NCBI GenBank assembly: GCA_947623805.1
Contig: CANQHZ010000035.1
Coordinates: 1 to 34,658 of the forward strand
Origin: an uncultured Lachnospiraceae bacterium
GTDB taxonomy: Bacteria; Bacillota; Clostridia; Lachnospirales; Lachnospiraceae
Direction: 5' to 3'
Length of the DNA: 34,658 bases
Shown: piece after piece, positions 25,889-34,384 of the stretch
Layout: each line of letters begins with the position of its first letter
Position numbering within the stretch: position 1 is the stretch's first letter
The notes under the pieces: model-generated
Told to the model about the DNA's origin: nothing
What the model saw: only the letters and a program-made list of their open reading frames with translations
Database searches by the model: none
Made by a program: the position numbers and the translations under genes

Positions 25889-28800
25889 TTAATGATTTTT
25901 CCAGTTATCATCCCTCTCCTCACTAGCCGCCGTAGCCTTTTCAAGCTGCAGCACAATCTCACTAAAATACCTCTGCGGCACATCCTTCAGCGGAACAATC
26001 TTATCCCCTTCCGCCTCATCATAACAATAACTCCCGCGCTCAATAGTCCCCGCCTTATAAAACCTCGCATCATACACAGTTATATCCTCGCCGCCATCAT
26101 ACCCCGAACCTACAAAGCTCCCCGAAAAATGCAGCTCCACGCCAAGCCCCGTTTCCACATCCTCTCGGTAAAAAGTATAAAAACCTCCCGCATCCTGCAC
26201 AGAACCGCGATACCACCCCAGTCCCGTAAGCTTGCCAGTCAGCGACAAATCATTTAATATACACCCGCCAAACCGCTCTAATGTCGGCATATCCTTCTCA
26301 GCATCTTCCAGCCTGTAAACCGCCCTGTCAAGCTGCTCTATCGGCTGCTTTATCTCATAATCCTCAAGCTGCTGCTTCCAGTTGGAAAGTGACACATCCG
26401 TCATTTCTATCGGATGCACAAGAGCAATTTTTACACCGCTTTCCTCTGGCAGCTCATACTCCTCCTCATCCTCCGTATTGAAAGTGCCGTCCTCCATATA
26501 CCTGAAACTCTGCACAAGCTCCCCATTATCATAAACTCCCCAAACAAGCCCAATCGCAAACTGGTGCATTATCGGATTTTTCACAAACAGCGCCTTCCAA
26601 GCCTCCGATGTCCACTCGCGTTTCGCAATAAGCGCATACTCCAGGCGCGACTTCTGGCTCGTTATAGCCGCCTTCATCTGTTTTTTCATTTCCTTAAATT
26701 CACCAATCGCTGCAGACGCCTTTTCCTCGTCGTCCTTCTTGCCAACTGCTGGAAGATTTTTAAGCTTTTTGCCCGTCTCGTCAAATACCTCAATTTCAAG
26801 CGCGGGAGTTATCGCTACCTTGAATTTCCTCTCGCCGTAGTCAAAAATCCGCTCCATATTTTCATCAAATCCAAGGTCTGGCACAATCCTGTCCGCAAGC
26901 TCCTCGCGCGTGATGCCAAGCTGCCCCGCGGCGTACTCCATAGCCTCTCCCGCCGCCGCTTTCACCTGTTTAAACTTGTACTTTCTTGACATACTGTCAA
27001 CCGCAAGCAGCGCACTCGGAGCGGGATTCAGCACAAGCGCCTTGACAGCTTCGGCGGCTATCGCGCCCCTCGCGTTCTGCGCCCACTCTCCGATTTGGCG
27101 CACAAGCCTGTCCGCTATGGCGCTGCCGCCGTGGATCGATGCCGCATAAAGCACCCAGCGTTTCTTTGCCTCCGCGCCTGCCGCAAACCATTTTTCATAA
27201 AGCTCACTGACATATACGGCAAACTCGTCCTCGTTAAGACTCTCCGCAAGCATTGCAGCGTTTGCATTTATCCCGTTTTTCTCAGCAGACGAATAGCACA
27301 AAAGTATCGCCTGCAGATATTCTTCGTCTGCCACCGTGCCGTCTTTTTTGTGCACCGCGCTAAACGGAGTCTGGTACGCCCATTCAAGCGAACGCTTTTT
27401 GCCTCCCTTATGCATCACCTGCACAAGCTCACTTGCCTCAACCGCATTGGCAGCGCCCTGTCCGTCTCCTGCGGCTGTGATTGTCAGGGAATTTTGCAGA
27501 AGCGACGCCATCTTAGCGTTTTTCTCCTTTTCAAGCGCCGCCTTAAACAGCTCACTGTAGTCTTTTCCCTCGCTCTGCCACTTTCCAAGCACGCGGACAG
27601 CGATTTCGCGCTCGCCCGCCTTTTTCGCCGACATAAGCTTTATGATATCATCCTCCCAGCCATGCTGTTTATAGAGTATTTCCAGCAGCCTCTCTTTTAC
27701 CGCCTTTGCGCTCTCTTTTGCAAGGGCAAGGATTTCCGCCTTGTTTTCTTCGGCATTAATGCTCATGATGTCAAGGCTGAATACCTTCCCTTCAGTGCCT
27801 GCGTCGTCAAACGCCGCCATTGTTTCTTCCCTGTTCTGCGACAGATATTTTGCAAAAATCGGCGCTCCCGCCTTATGAAATGCCGCATATTCGGATCCCC
27901 AATTTGTGCCTGTCATATACTCCGCCATGCAGCAGAATGTCAAAAACTGGTGCTTTATTTTCACGCCCTCCTGCTCAAAAACGCCAAAAAGCCGCCTGAC
28001 ATCCTCATCAATGGTATTCCCTGTCCGTTCTCTCATTAATTCCTGTACCAGATATCCTCCGCCGCCTCTCACTGCCATTGCGGCATCCCATCTGCGCACA
28101 TATTCATCACTGCCGTAAATCCGCTTGTATCCTGACACTTCTCTAATATATGTGTCTGCTGTCCAATCATCACCATCATAAAGCGTATAGTCCAGCTTGT
28201 AGAACTCGGACAGCGGCGTCTTTCCTAAAATATAATCCAGAATCACAGCTTTTTCATTATCGGGCATTGCGGAGAAATGCATCATAATATCCCGCTTTGT
28301 GGTAATTATGGCATCCTTTTTTACCCCGTCCTTTGTGCGTTCCGCGATTATCTCATCAAACAGCGCGGGATCATTTTCCTTGGCGCACGCTATCATAGAG
28401 TTTACCTCTTGTCTGCCGTATATGCGGTCGTCAATGCCATTGCGTATAACCTCGCAATAAGCCTCCCTGTTCTTCACCATCTGCCTTTTGAGGATTTTCT
28501 CCGCTCCACTGTGCTTGATATTCTCCTTTGCCGCCCATGTTATGTAATCCACCGCATTTATGTTGAATATCTCATCAAAATCAGCGCCTATCTTTGTGAT
28601 TGCGTTATTCATATCTTCGCTCACAAATCTAATTGCTTTGAGCGCATCGTCCGTGAACATTGCGATATGGATTTTGATTACATTCCTGAGTACCTGTGAC
28701 AGAGGAAAATTGATGTAGGCAGGTTTTGTTACCTCGCTTATTGCTTCTCGGCAGGTTTTTGATACGCTGCTGCCTAGTCTGCGCGCATTGATGCGCGGCC

Positions 28801-29542
28801 GTATTCTTTCAAGGCTGCTGTCAAAATCTTCATTACCCACTGCCTTGATAAGCTCGAAAGCAGGCGGTATTTCGGTTTCTACCGCAGCTTCAAACGCATA
28901 TATGATAAGGTTTTCATATTCCTTTAAATATGGCAAATCGTCTTTCTCTATTTCAATATCAGGGTTTTTATAGTCGGCATTGCCGCTGTCGATAAATGCG
29001 TTGGTGTATTTTTTCTTAAAATATAGCGCAAGCAGCAAAAGCTTTGCCCTTGGCGAGTCCTCATGATACTGCATAGCTTTGAGCAGCGCATCATTGCTGT
29101 AGTTACCGTACTCTAATTGATTTATATGATGGCTGCCTATAGGAAAGCGCTGTTCTATATAATGCGCCGCCATTATCGCCAAGTATTTGCACTGCGCGTC
29201 TTTCGTAAACCACTGCCCTGCATTAATATTGCCTGCAAAAGTGCGCAGCGCATTATCGCATGTCGCTTTGCCAAGCGCAAACAGGACATCCGTAAATCTG
29301 CGCACGGTTTCCTTTCCGCCGTTAAAATATAGTAAAGGTCCGTACGACATTGTCGAAAAGCCTATTGACTTTATTTTCAAAAAGTTTCTGTAGTTAAGCT
29401 GTGATAGCGTCTCCTCGTCCGCATCTCCCATAAGGTAGTTCTCCACTATCGCCGCCTCGTCCTGCGTGAGATTGAGCGGGGCAAGCCTTGAAAGCATCTC
29501 CTGCACCAAAGCTCCATCCTGCTGTGTTCCGTTCCGCTGCAT
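25889..29542 (-). CDS. DUF4132-domain protein (full-length, 1217 aa)
   Basis: Long paralogue, close in length to E. coli YehI (about 1210 residues), of a family linked to MoxR-AAA+/VWA/SWIM loci. Molecular role unknown. N-terminal 400 residues are helical and start with LTQDEAAIVENYLMGDADEETLSQLNY; a related unit recurs near residue 430 (MPDNEKAVILDYILGKTPLSEFYKLDY), where alignment with the short paralogue begins, suggesting an internal repeat. The shared region has KRSLEWAYQTPFSAVHKKDGT, GFDENMERIFDYGERKFKVA and the DUF4132 C-terminal core NPIMHQFAIGLVWG to GLGWYRGSVQDAGGFYTFYR. No membrane segments or signal. The ATG at 29542 follows GGAGG. It lies 99 bp downstream of Rpn copy 2 and ends at a hairpin terminator. 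Confidence 0.85.
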   Translation of the reverse strand: MQRNGTQQDGALVQEMLSRLAPLNLTQDEAAIVENYLMGDADEETLSQLNYRNFLKIKSIGFSTMSYGPLLYFNGGKETVRRFTDVLFALGKATCDNALRTFAGNINAGQWFTKDAQCKYLAIMAAHYIEQRFPIGSHHINQLEYGNYSNDALLKAMQYHEDSPRAKLLLLALYFKKKYTNAFIDSGNADYKNPDIEIEKDDLPYLKEYENLIIYAFEAAVETEIPPAFELIKAVGNEDFDSSLERIRPRINARRLGSSVSKTCREAISEVTKPAYINFPLSQVLRNVIKIHIAMFTDDALKAIRFVSEDMNNAITKIGADFDEIFNINAVDYITWAAKENIKHSGAEKILKRQMVKNREAYCEVIRNGIDDRIYGRQEVNSMIACAKENDPALFDEIIAERTKDGVKKDAIITTKRDIMMHFSAMPDNEKAVILDYILGKTPLSEFYKLDYTLYDGDDWTADTYIREVSGYKRIYGSDEYVRRWDAAMAVRGGGGYLVQELMRERTGNTIDEDVRRLFGVFEQEGVKIKHQFLTFCCMAEYMTGTNWGSEYAAFHKAGAPIFAKYLSQNREETMAAFDDAGTEGKVFSLDIMSINAEENKAEILALAKESAKAVKERLLEILYKQHGWEDDIIKLMSAKKAGEREIAVRVLGKWQSEGKDYSELFKAALEKEKNAKMASLLQNSLTITAAGDGQGAANAVEASELVQVMHKGGKKRSLEWAYQTPFSAVHKKDGTVADEEYLQAILLCYSSAEKNGINANAAMLAESLNEDEFAVYVSELYEKWFAAGAEAKKRWVLYAASIHGGSAIADRLVRQIGEWAQNARGAIAAEAVKALVLNPAPSALLAVDSMSRKYKFKQVKAAAGEAMEYAAGQLGITREELADRIVPDLGFDENMERIFDYGERKFKVAITPALEIEVFDETGKKLKNLPAVGKKDDEEKASAAIGEFKEMKKQMKAAITSQKSRLEYALIAKREWTSEAWKALFVKNPIMHQFAIGLVWGVYDNGELVQSFRYMEDGTFNTEDEEEYELPEESGVKIALVHPIEMTDVSLSNWKQQLEDYEIKQPIEQLDRAVYRLEDAEKDMPTLERFGGCILNDLSLTGKLTGLGWYRGSVQDAGGFYTFYREDVETGLGVELHFSGSFVGSGYDGGEDITVYDARFYKAGTIERGSYCYDEAEGDKIVPLKDVPQRYFSEIVLQLEKATAASEERDDNWKNH

Positions 29543-29641
29543 TTTGTTTTCCTCCGTTTCTTTGTTTAAATTCTCCTCTTAGTCCATTAAAAATGGGCTT
29601 TTTATCTGTCCGTAAAACATATCTGTAAAACAATTTGGTGA

Positions 29642-30580
29642 CTACATTTTACCAGCATACATCATATAATATTCCTCCGCCTTCTCCCTCGTAATACTGA
29701 AAAGCTTCTGGAGTTTATCTATGCTGCGCTCTTTGGGAATATGCTCCTCTATGTTGTCAAGTATAAGCGCTCTAACGCCCTGCTCTATTCCTTGCTGTAT
29801 TCCCCTGTCATATATAGTCTGTCCCATTCCGCTCATCTTATCGACCTCCTCTCGGATTTGCGTGTTCCTGTCCATGTCTATGTATTTCTGGATATTCTCC
29901 TTATCAGACGCAAATACCGCATTTAAATATTTGAATATGTCACAATCGGTAGTTTTGTTTCCACGCCTTATTATCACTACTTCCATTAAATCATAGTTTT
30001 CTTCTGGCTCGTCTGTATGCCCTATCATGTCTTCCTTTACAAAATGATACCTTGTCACAGTGTTTTGCAGCTTTTCAGGTATGTTTTCATTGCAAACCCA
30101 TATGCTGTAAGCTTTTTCCAGCCGATTATAATCTGTCGTTTCCGTGAGTATGCCAAGCTGTGACGAAACTTCCCTTGCCACATAATATGTACCGCGTTTC
30201 GTTATCGGGTATCTTACATTATAATCGTTATGTACCTCAAAATTTATGTGCAGCATTATGCAAATCATTTCATTTGAAAGCTTCGGATTTTTTGCCTTAA
30301 AGCGGCAGTCATAATAAATCGTCTTATCAGCAGGCGAAGTCATCTCCGTACCAGCGCTTTTTATACGCGGCGGCAAGTCGCTCACCGTATCTGACAGGCT
30401 TATCGAATCCGCGTCTATCAGCGCAATTATCTCATCATTCGTGCAATCCTTAAATTCAGCGACGACCTCCTTCAAAATCGGCGCTATAGCCTCACGGTAC
30501 CTGAAAAACGCCTTGCACATCGCGTCATACTTCTGCCTGCCGTCCATTGTGTCTATAAGCTGTATTATTTCCTCGTTCAT
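29642..30580 (-). CDS. Rpn-like PD-(D/E)XK nuclease/'transposase' family protein, copy 2
   Basis: Twin of the gene at 24115-25059. Over residues 1 to about 270 only a handful of changes are seen (for example RIKSA for RINSA, SPADK for SPTDK, EDMIGH for EDVIGH, RNTQIR for RNPQIR). The catalytic-core residues D91, E115 and the following His are the same. After YDRGIQQGIEQGV the protein ends in a different 40-residue tail (ILDNIEEHIPKERSIDKLQ, then LFSITREKAEEYYMMYAGKM). Such tails in Rpn-type proteins are known to vary between paralogues; the role here is unknown. The ATG at 30580 is preferred over the preceding TTG. It is followed after 99 bp by the long DUF4132 gene. Confidence 0.82.
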   Translation of the reverse strand: MNEEIIQLIDTMDGRQKYDAMCKAFFRYREAIAPILKEVVAEFKDCTNDEIIALIDADSISLSDTVSDLPPRIKSAGTEMTSPADKTIYYDCRFKAKNPKLSNEMICIMLHINFEVHNDYNVRYPITKRGTYYVAREVSSQLGILTETTDYNRLEKAYSIWVCNENIPEKLQNTVTRYHFVKEDMIGHTDEPEENYDLMEVVIIRRGNKTTDCDIFKYLNAVFASDKENIQKYIDMDRNTQIREEVDKMSGMGQTIYDRGIQQGIEQGVRALILDNIEEHIPKERSIDKLQKLFSITREKAEEYYMMYAGKM

Positions 30581-30608
30581 CAATTAAATTATGCCTTTCC
30601 GTAATTTT

Positions 30609-30637
30609 AATATATCATCTATATGCGGGGATTTCAA
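30609..30637 (-). promoter_or_regulatory. Promoter of Rpn copy 2
   Basis: TTGAAA (30632-30637), 17-base spacer, TATATT (30609-30614) with an upstream TG, identical to the copy 1 promoter. Confidence 0.65.
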
Positions 30638-30715
30638 GATTATAAAGTTAAGCTTTCTGCCTTTATTTATATGCCTTTGAAATACAAGATGAATATGATT
30701 GTCAGAAAATTTTAT

Positions 30716-30757
30716 AAAAATATGGCACTCGCATTTTAATTTATGCAAGCGCCATAT
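30716..30757 (-). terminator. Hairpin/terminator upstream of Rpn copy 2
   Basis: 30720-30729 pairs with 30748-30757 (one mismatch compared with the perfect stem of copy 1). A TTTTTATAAAATTTT tract follows on the minus strand, so it probably terminates the phosphoesterase transcript. Confidence 0.55.
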
Positions 30758-30875
30758 CAGAATAACATAGATATAAAGAAATGTAAACTCAAATGTAAAA
30801 AATAGAACAAAAATAAAACAAAAAACAGAACAAATAAACAACCCTTCATCGCACATCTCTCGCAAAGCCACACTA

Positions 30876-31490
30876 TCACGCTTTCCGCCGCCTTAAATCG
30901 CACTCAATCCACTCATCAAGCGTAAGCGGCTCATAATCAGAATACATGCAGAAACAGTTAATCATATTGCATGGAATGTTGCGCGTTTCTCCCGCCGCGT
31001 CTGTCGCGACCGTGGCTCGCGTTATTTCCTGAAATTTTTCCACAAGCCGCTGGTCCTGCGTATCGTGGACATGACCGTAGAGCATATATGTCTTTGGCGC
31101 GCCGTTTTTGTCAAGAAGATACTGTCCGTTGTAGCATATGATAGGGTAATGGCACAACACCACCTTACGCTTGTTGTCAGATAGCTCATCATATGGCTTA
31201 ATCCACACAAATCGGCTTAAATCCATATCCTTGCTCGACAGAAAATAGTCGTGGTTTCCTTTTATCAGATACAGTCTGCCGTTCAGCCGCTTTAAGAGCT
31301 CGTTTGTTTCCTTCCCCGAACCAAAGGACAAGTCGCCGATAATCACTACATCATCATTTTTCCGCACTTTATTATTCCATTTTTGTATAATGTATTCATT
31401 CATCTCGCCGACATCCGCAAAGCCCCTTTTGTCCATCTTATTGTTAAGCGCCTCGTGGAAAAAATGCAAATCCGCTATATAATATCTCAT
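30876..31490 (-). CDS. Calcineurin-like metallophosphoesterase, 204 aa
   Basis: Small soluble phosphoesterase of the YfcE-like kind; substrate unknown (phosphodiester, nucleotide or phosphoprotein are all possible). All five metal motifs are present: D7-L-H9, GD at 52-53 (IIGDLSFGSG), GNHD at 78-81 (KGNHDYF), H114 (VLCHYP) and GHVHD with H140 and H142. The ATG at 31490 has AGGAG at 6-base spacing. It sits between the SWIM/small-protein pair and the Rpn-DUF4132 units on the same strand, separated from each by palindromic or hairpin DNA. Its membership of the system is suggested only by position. Confidence 0.87.
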   Translation of the reverse strand: MRYYIADLHFFHEALNNKMDKRGFADVGEMNEYIIQKWNNKVRKNDDVVIIGDLSFGSGKETNELLKRLNGRLYLIKGNHDYFLSSKDMDLSRFVWIKPYDELSDNKRKVVLCHYPIICYNGQYLLDKNGAPKTYMLYGHVHDTQDQRLVEKFQEITRATVATDAAGETRNIPCNMINCFCMYSDYEPLTLDEWIECDLRRRKA

Positions 31491-31547
31491 TTGATACTCC
31501 TATCCGCTTAATTACAAATAGACATTTGCAAAACTCTATTGGACAAC

Positions 31548-31680
31548 ATAGAATTTAGGCAAAATATGTAAAATGAGCGGCGTCTCACGGAGCGTTTATG
31601 TACTATATCTGTGATACAGTACATTGACGTGATTTTTATATATTTTGACTAAATTCAGACAGTTTAGGACACATTTCGCA
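31548..31680 (+). repeat. ~90-bp palindromic repeat family, copy A
   Basis: The left arm (GAATTTAGGCAAAATATGTA, from 31551) pairs with the right arm ending AAATTC at 31656, with two or three mismatches. Between them this copy has an extra 10-bp hairpin (31600-31609 with 31613-31622, one mismatch, TGT loop) absent from the others. The segment right of the arm (31660-31680, CATTTCGCA) recurs next to remnant E. It occupies most of the gap between the phosphoesterase and the small protein. Confidence 0.75.
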
Positions 31681-31681
31681 A

Positions 31682-32044
31682 CTACTTATAATTACGGGCT
31701 TGGTCATTTAACGCTTCATTAAAATAATATCCCGCTGTCCTGTCATATGTAATTTTTTCCCTGCATATGTAAAGATATTCCTGCAAATCCGCATACACCC
31801 GCGCCAAATCGTCTGCCTCCGCTTTGGTTCTGTGCCGCCGCGCTCCAATTCCTTCAATCAGACTTCCAAGCAAATGTGACAGATGTGTCATTCCATATTG
31901 CATACACAGACTCTTAATGGAATCAAGCTCCTCCAGCGTGCTGTCATGCACTGTGTCAAACCCGCTCTGAAACAAATCCTCAAGCTGCTCCTGAACGTCA
32001 GCCACAAGCTCCTCCAGCGCCTCCTCCTTATCATTAAATGCCAT
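31682..32044 (-). CDS. Small helical protein, 120 aa, coupled to the SWIM gene
   Basis: Not recognised. The frame is open from 32068, but the ATG at 32044 (MAFNDKEEALEEL) is chosen because GAGGAG lies just upstream and the gene then overlaps the SWIM stop by 11 bp, the pattern of translational coupling. The protein looks entirely helical and acidic at its N-terminus (EEALEELVADVQEQLEDLF), with a middle HLSHLLGSLIEGIGARRHRT and an aromatic-rich C-terminal helix (YADLQEYLYICREKITYD). No membrane segment or catalytic motif. Coupling suggests a stoichiometric partner of the SWIM protein; that is inference. Confidence 0.75.
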   Translation of the reverse strand: MAFNDKEEALEELVADVQEQLEDLFQSGFDTVHDSTLEELDSIKSLCMQYGMTHLSHLLGSLIEGIGARRHRTKAEADDLARVYADLQEYLYICREKITYDRTAGYYFNEALNDQARNYK

Positions 32045-33944
32045 CTTCGTCCAGCTCCTCTTTTTCAAACACCGTAATCGGGTACATCCTCATACGCCCG
32101 TCCCTCATATACAGCTTGCCCAGAAAGCAGGGCAGCTTTTCATTTGTAATGCGTTCAAGGTAGCGTATGCCCCCTGATTCCTTCTGGGAATACTCCACCT
32201 CCACTATAAGCTCGCGTCCCATCTTATCATATAAATTCATAAAAAGCCTCTGCTCCGTCTCCGAAAAATACGCCTTTTCGCAATACTCAGGCCGCACAAA
32301 CACAAGCTTTATATCCTGCCCACTGTCGCTGTCCTGCTCCTTCAGCCAGTTTTTCGGCGCGCTTATCTGTTCCTCAAAAAGCCTTGCAAAATCATCATAA
32401 TACCAGCCTTTTATATCCTCCAGCCCCAGCCTGTTTACCTTTGTCCTCTCGCCCAGATATTCCCCCTTCGTGTCCTGACTTGACGAAAGACGTTTCCTGC
32501 CATCGCACTTCGCGCCCGTAAGATGTATCTTCGCAATCGAAAGCTTTCCAATCGGTATCGGAAGCCCCCACGGCGCCTGCTCCCTCTGCGGTCTTCTCTT
32601 TCTGACACTACTGTCATAAAATGTCGGCCGTGCCGACGTGTAAGTGTACCATTCCTTTGTATTCTGCTCCAGAAAATATACCGTCTCACCCGCATAGCCG
32701 TTACCGCTCACAAAGCTTTCCATTGCTATTCCCAAAAGGTCAAGCCTGCCCACAGGCATATATTCCGACCTGAACTCCCCCGCAAGCGCAGCGACAGCAT
32801 CACTGTCCTCCGCCTCCAGCAAAAGCCCCGCCCTGCAGTAAAGCCTTGTAAGCTGTTCCACAAGCTTCTGCGCCTTAAACGAAGCCGCGCGCTTCATATA
32901 TTTTTCATATCCCGCCCGCAGCGACCTCCAATATCCCTCAAACCTCGCAAGCTCCGCATTGTGACAAATTATCGCAAGCCGCTCCATATAATCAAGCAAA
33001 TCAGGCGAAGTCCTCGAAAGCCCCGTATTCAAAAGCTCCTCTATAAACTCCCGCATCTGCCGCGCCACAGCTTTTACATTCTCAATAGCAAAACTCGGAC
33101 CGTCCTCACTCCCCTCCACAAGACCTTCCGCCGCCACAATCTTGTCCTCTATCTGACACCACAATATAGCAGCCGCCTTATGAATACACATCTCCTTTTT
33201 ATGGCACGTACACGAAGAATATTCAAGCGGCGATATAAGCTTTACCGTCATATCCTGCCTTGAAAACCTTACAGTAATTATACTCGTACGCACTATCTCA
33301 GGCTTTTCCCCCGATTTAATCTGCCCGACAATATTCTGCATCTGCTTAACCCCAATCACCTTCTTCAAGCTCTGCAGAGGATATGCATCTATCTCACTTT
33401 CTAATGCCTCCAACATTCCCCTATTCTCCGCAGCATTTGACGCCCGCTCATCCGCCAACGCACCAGCACTCTCAGTACCACCCTTACCTGCCCTATCACC
33501 TATTCCCTCTGTTGCCCCTGCTATTTCTGATATTCCTGTCCCTTCTGACATTCCCGTCACTTCTGACGCTCCTATCACTTCCGATGTTCCCGTCACTTCC
33601 GACACTCCTGTCGTTTCTGACGCTTCCGTCACCCCCGCTGCCTGCTCATCTACCCCCGAAACATCTACCTTACCACCCGCAAATTCCTCCTTCAACACAA
33701 TAATCCCCAACACAACATGCCGACATATACTCCTCGAAGGACACGAACACTCACTTTCCGCCAAAGGATTTTTAATACGCACAGTCTCACCGCCAACCTC
33801 AACCACAGCCTCCTCATCCGCAGACACTACCCTATATCCGCCCTCCTCCTTATCCTTATAAGCCCGCTTCAATATACCTTTATTAGAAATACCAACAAGA
33901 TAATCATCATCCACAGCACTCAACACCGCACCCCAATCGCTCAT
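32034..33944 (-). CDS. SWIM zinc-finger protein with two SWIM motifs, 636 aa
   Basis: SWIM domains bind zinc through CxC...CxH and mediate nucleic-acid or protein contacts. Two copies are visible: C66, C68, C74, H76 (ECSCPSRSICRH) and C245, C247, C253, H255 (SCTCHKKEMCIH). Between them residues about 100-160 are a low-complexity linker of hexapeptide repeats (SEVTGT, SEVIGA, SEVTGM, SEGTGI, SEIAGA). The rest (about 270-636) is helical then beta-rich, without a recognised catalytic motif. The ATG at 33944 follows GAGGAG at 5 bases; a GTG at 33950 is also in frame. E. coli YehQ is the nearest analogue by context. The gene lies between the VWA gene and the small helical protein. Confidence 0.85.
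   Translation of the reverse strand: MSDWGAVLSAVDDDYLVGISNKGILKRAYKDKEEGGYRVVSADEEAVVEVGGETVRIKNPLAESECSCPSRSICRHVVLGIIVLKEEFAGGKVDVSGVDEQAAGVTEASETTGVSEVTGTSEVIGASEVTGMSEGTGISEIAGATEGIGDRAGKGGTESAGALADERASNAAENRGMLEALESEIDAYPLQSLKKVIGVKQMQNIVGQIKSGEKPEIVRTSIITVRFSRQDMTVKLISPLEYSSCTCHKKEMCIHKAAAILWCQIEDKIVAAEGLVEGSEDGPSFAIENVKAVARQMREFIEELLNTGLSRTSPDLLDYMERLAIICHNAELARFEGYWRSLRAGYEKYMKRAASFKAQKLVEQLTRLYCRAGLLLEAEDSDAVAALAGEFRSEYMPVGRLDLLGIAMESFVSGNGYAGETVYFLEQNTKEWYTYTSARPTFYDSSVRKRRPQREQAPWGLPIPIGKLSIAKIHLTGAKCDGRKRLSSSQDTKGEYLGERTKVNRLGLEDIKGWYYDDFARLFEEQISAPKNWLKEQDSDSGQDIKLVFVRPEYCEKAYFSETEQRLFMNLYDKMGRELIVEVEYSQKESGGIRYLERITNEKLPCFLGKLYMRDGRMRMYPITVFEKEELDEDGI
33515..33640 (-). repeat. 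18-bp in-frame tandem repeats inside the SWIM gene
   Basis: About six imperfect 18-bp units, reading on the plus strand as variants of TCTGACGCTCCTATCACT, encode the hexapeptide linker (S/T)E(V/G/I)(T/I/A)G(x). The unit length keeps frame whatever the copy number. Confidence 0.75.
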
Positions 33945-33999
33945 ACCCACTCCTCATTTTACCAAATCAATAACTAATTGCAAACTGTATTCCCAACCA

Positions 34000-34088
34000 T
34001 CCTAATTTGTGCGAAATATACAAAAACGTAACTAAACACTCCACAAAACGTCGCTTATTTTTCATATTTCACTCAAATTCTATGTCAC
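34000..34088 (-). repeat. ~90-bp palindromic repeat family, copy D (reverse orientation)
   Basis: The left arm AATTTGTGCGAAATATACAA (from 34004) pairs with the right arm ending CACTCAAATTC at 34080, with about four mismatches. Read on the minus strand it aligns along its length with copy C, including the AAGCGACG block and the TTTTTGTATATTTC right arm. Confidence 0.7.
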
Positions 34089-34247
34089 AAAATAAAATTT
34101 CACAAACACTTAAATGAAACTCCCCACAGCAGAGCTGCGGGATATCAGCCCGAAACTCCCTCCGCCCGTCATTAGCTTGTTACGCAGCAGAGCTACGAGA
34201 AATTTACTCTGAGATATAAAATCCATTCCCACAAATCCCAATCCAAT

Positions 34248-34340
34248 AACGTAGAATTTAGTCAAAATATATAAAATCAGCGACGTTTCGCATCGCGCAC
34301 CAAGTCGCGATTTTATATATTTTGACTAAATTCGGACTCC
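34248..34340 (+). repeat. ~90-bp palindromic repeat family, copy B (perfect arms)
   Basis: A perfect 25-bp inverted repeat: 34254-34278 (beginning GAATTTAGTCAAAATATA) with 34309-34333. GCGAC (34280-34284) and GTCGC (34304-34308) extend the stem after a one-base bulge, leaving a loop of 19 bases. Confidence 0.85.
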
Positions 34341-34384
34341 TTAAAAAGCCTCCGCAACAGCCATATTATTTTCAGCAATATCCA

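Larger units (their letters stand above)
29773..30811 (-). repeat. Duplicated Rpn cassette, copy 2
   Basis: About 1039 bp nearly identical to 24252-25291, with one single-base indel in the upstream region and scattered substitutions, including in the hairpin. Same boundaries: the coding sequence up to IEQGV and the upstream AAAAAATAGAACAAA. Confidence 0.9.

Noticed and set aside
27095-28039. 314-aa plus-strand frame
   Set aside because: Entirely antisense to the long DUF4132 gene, basic and Cys-rich without family resemblance; several similar long antisense frames overlie other genes and reflect codon bias.
30584-30871. 95-aa open frame on the minus strand upstream of Rpn copy 2
   Set aside because: It lies in the duplicated Rpn upstream region, reads through the promoter and hairpin, is not kept as an open frame in copy 1, and has no convincing ribosome site.
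33383-33703. 106-aa plus-strand frame rich in Leu/Pro/Ser
   Set aside because: It is the antisense reading of the 18-bp repeats and linker of the SWIM gene.
34127-34200. CRISPR-like direct repeats
   Set aside because: Only two copies of a 16-bp imperfect repeat with no spacer regularity and no cas genes.
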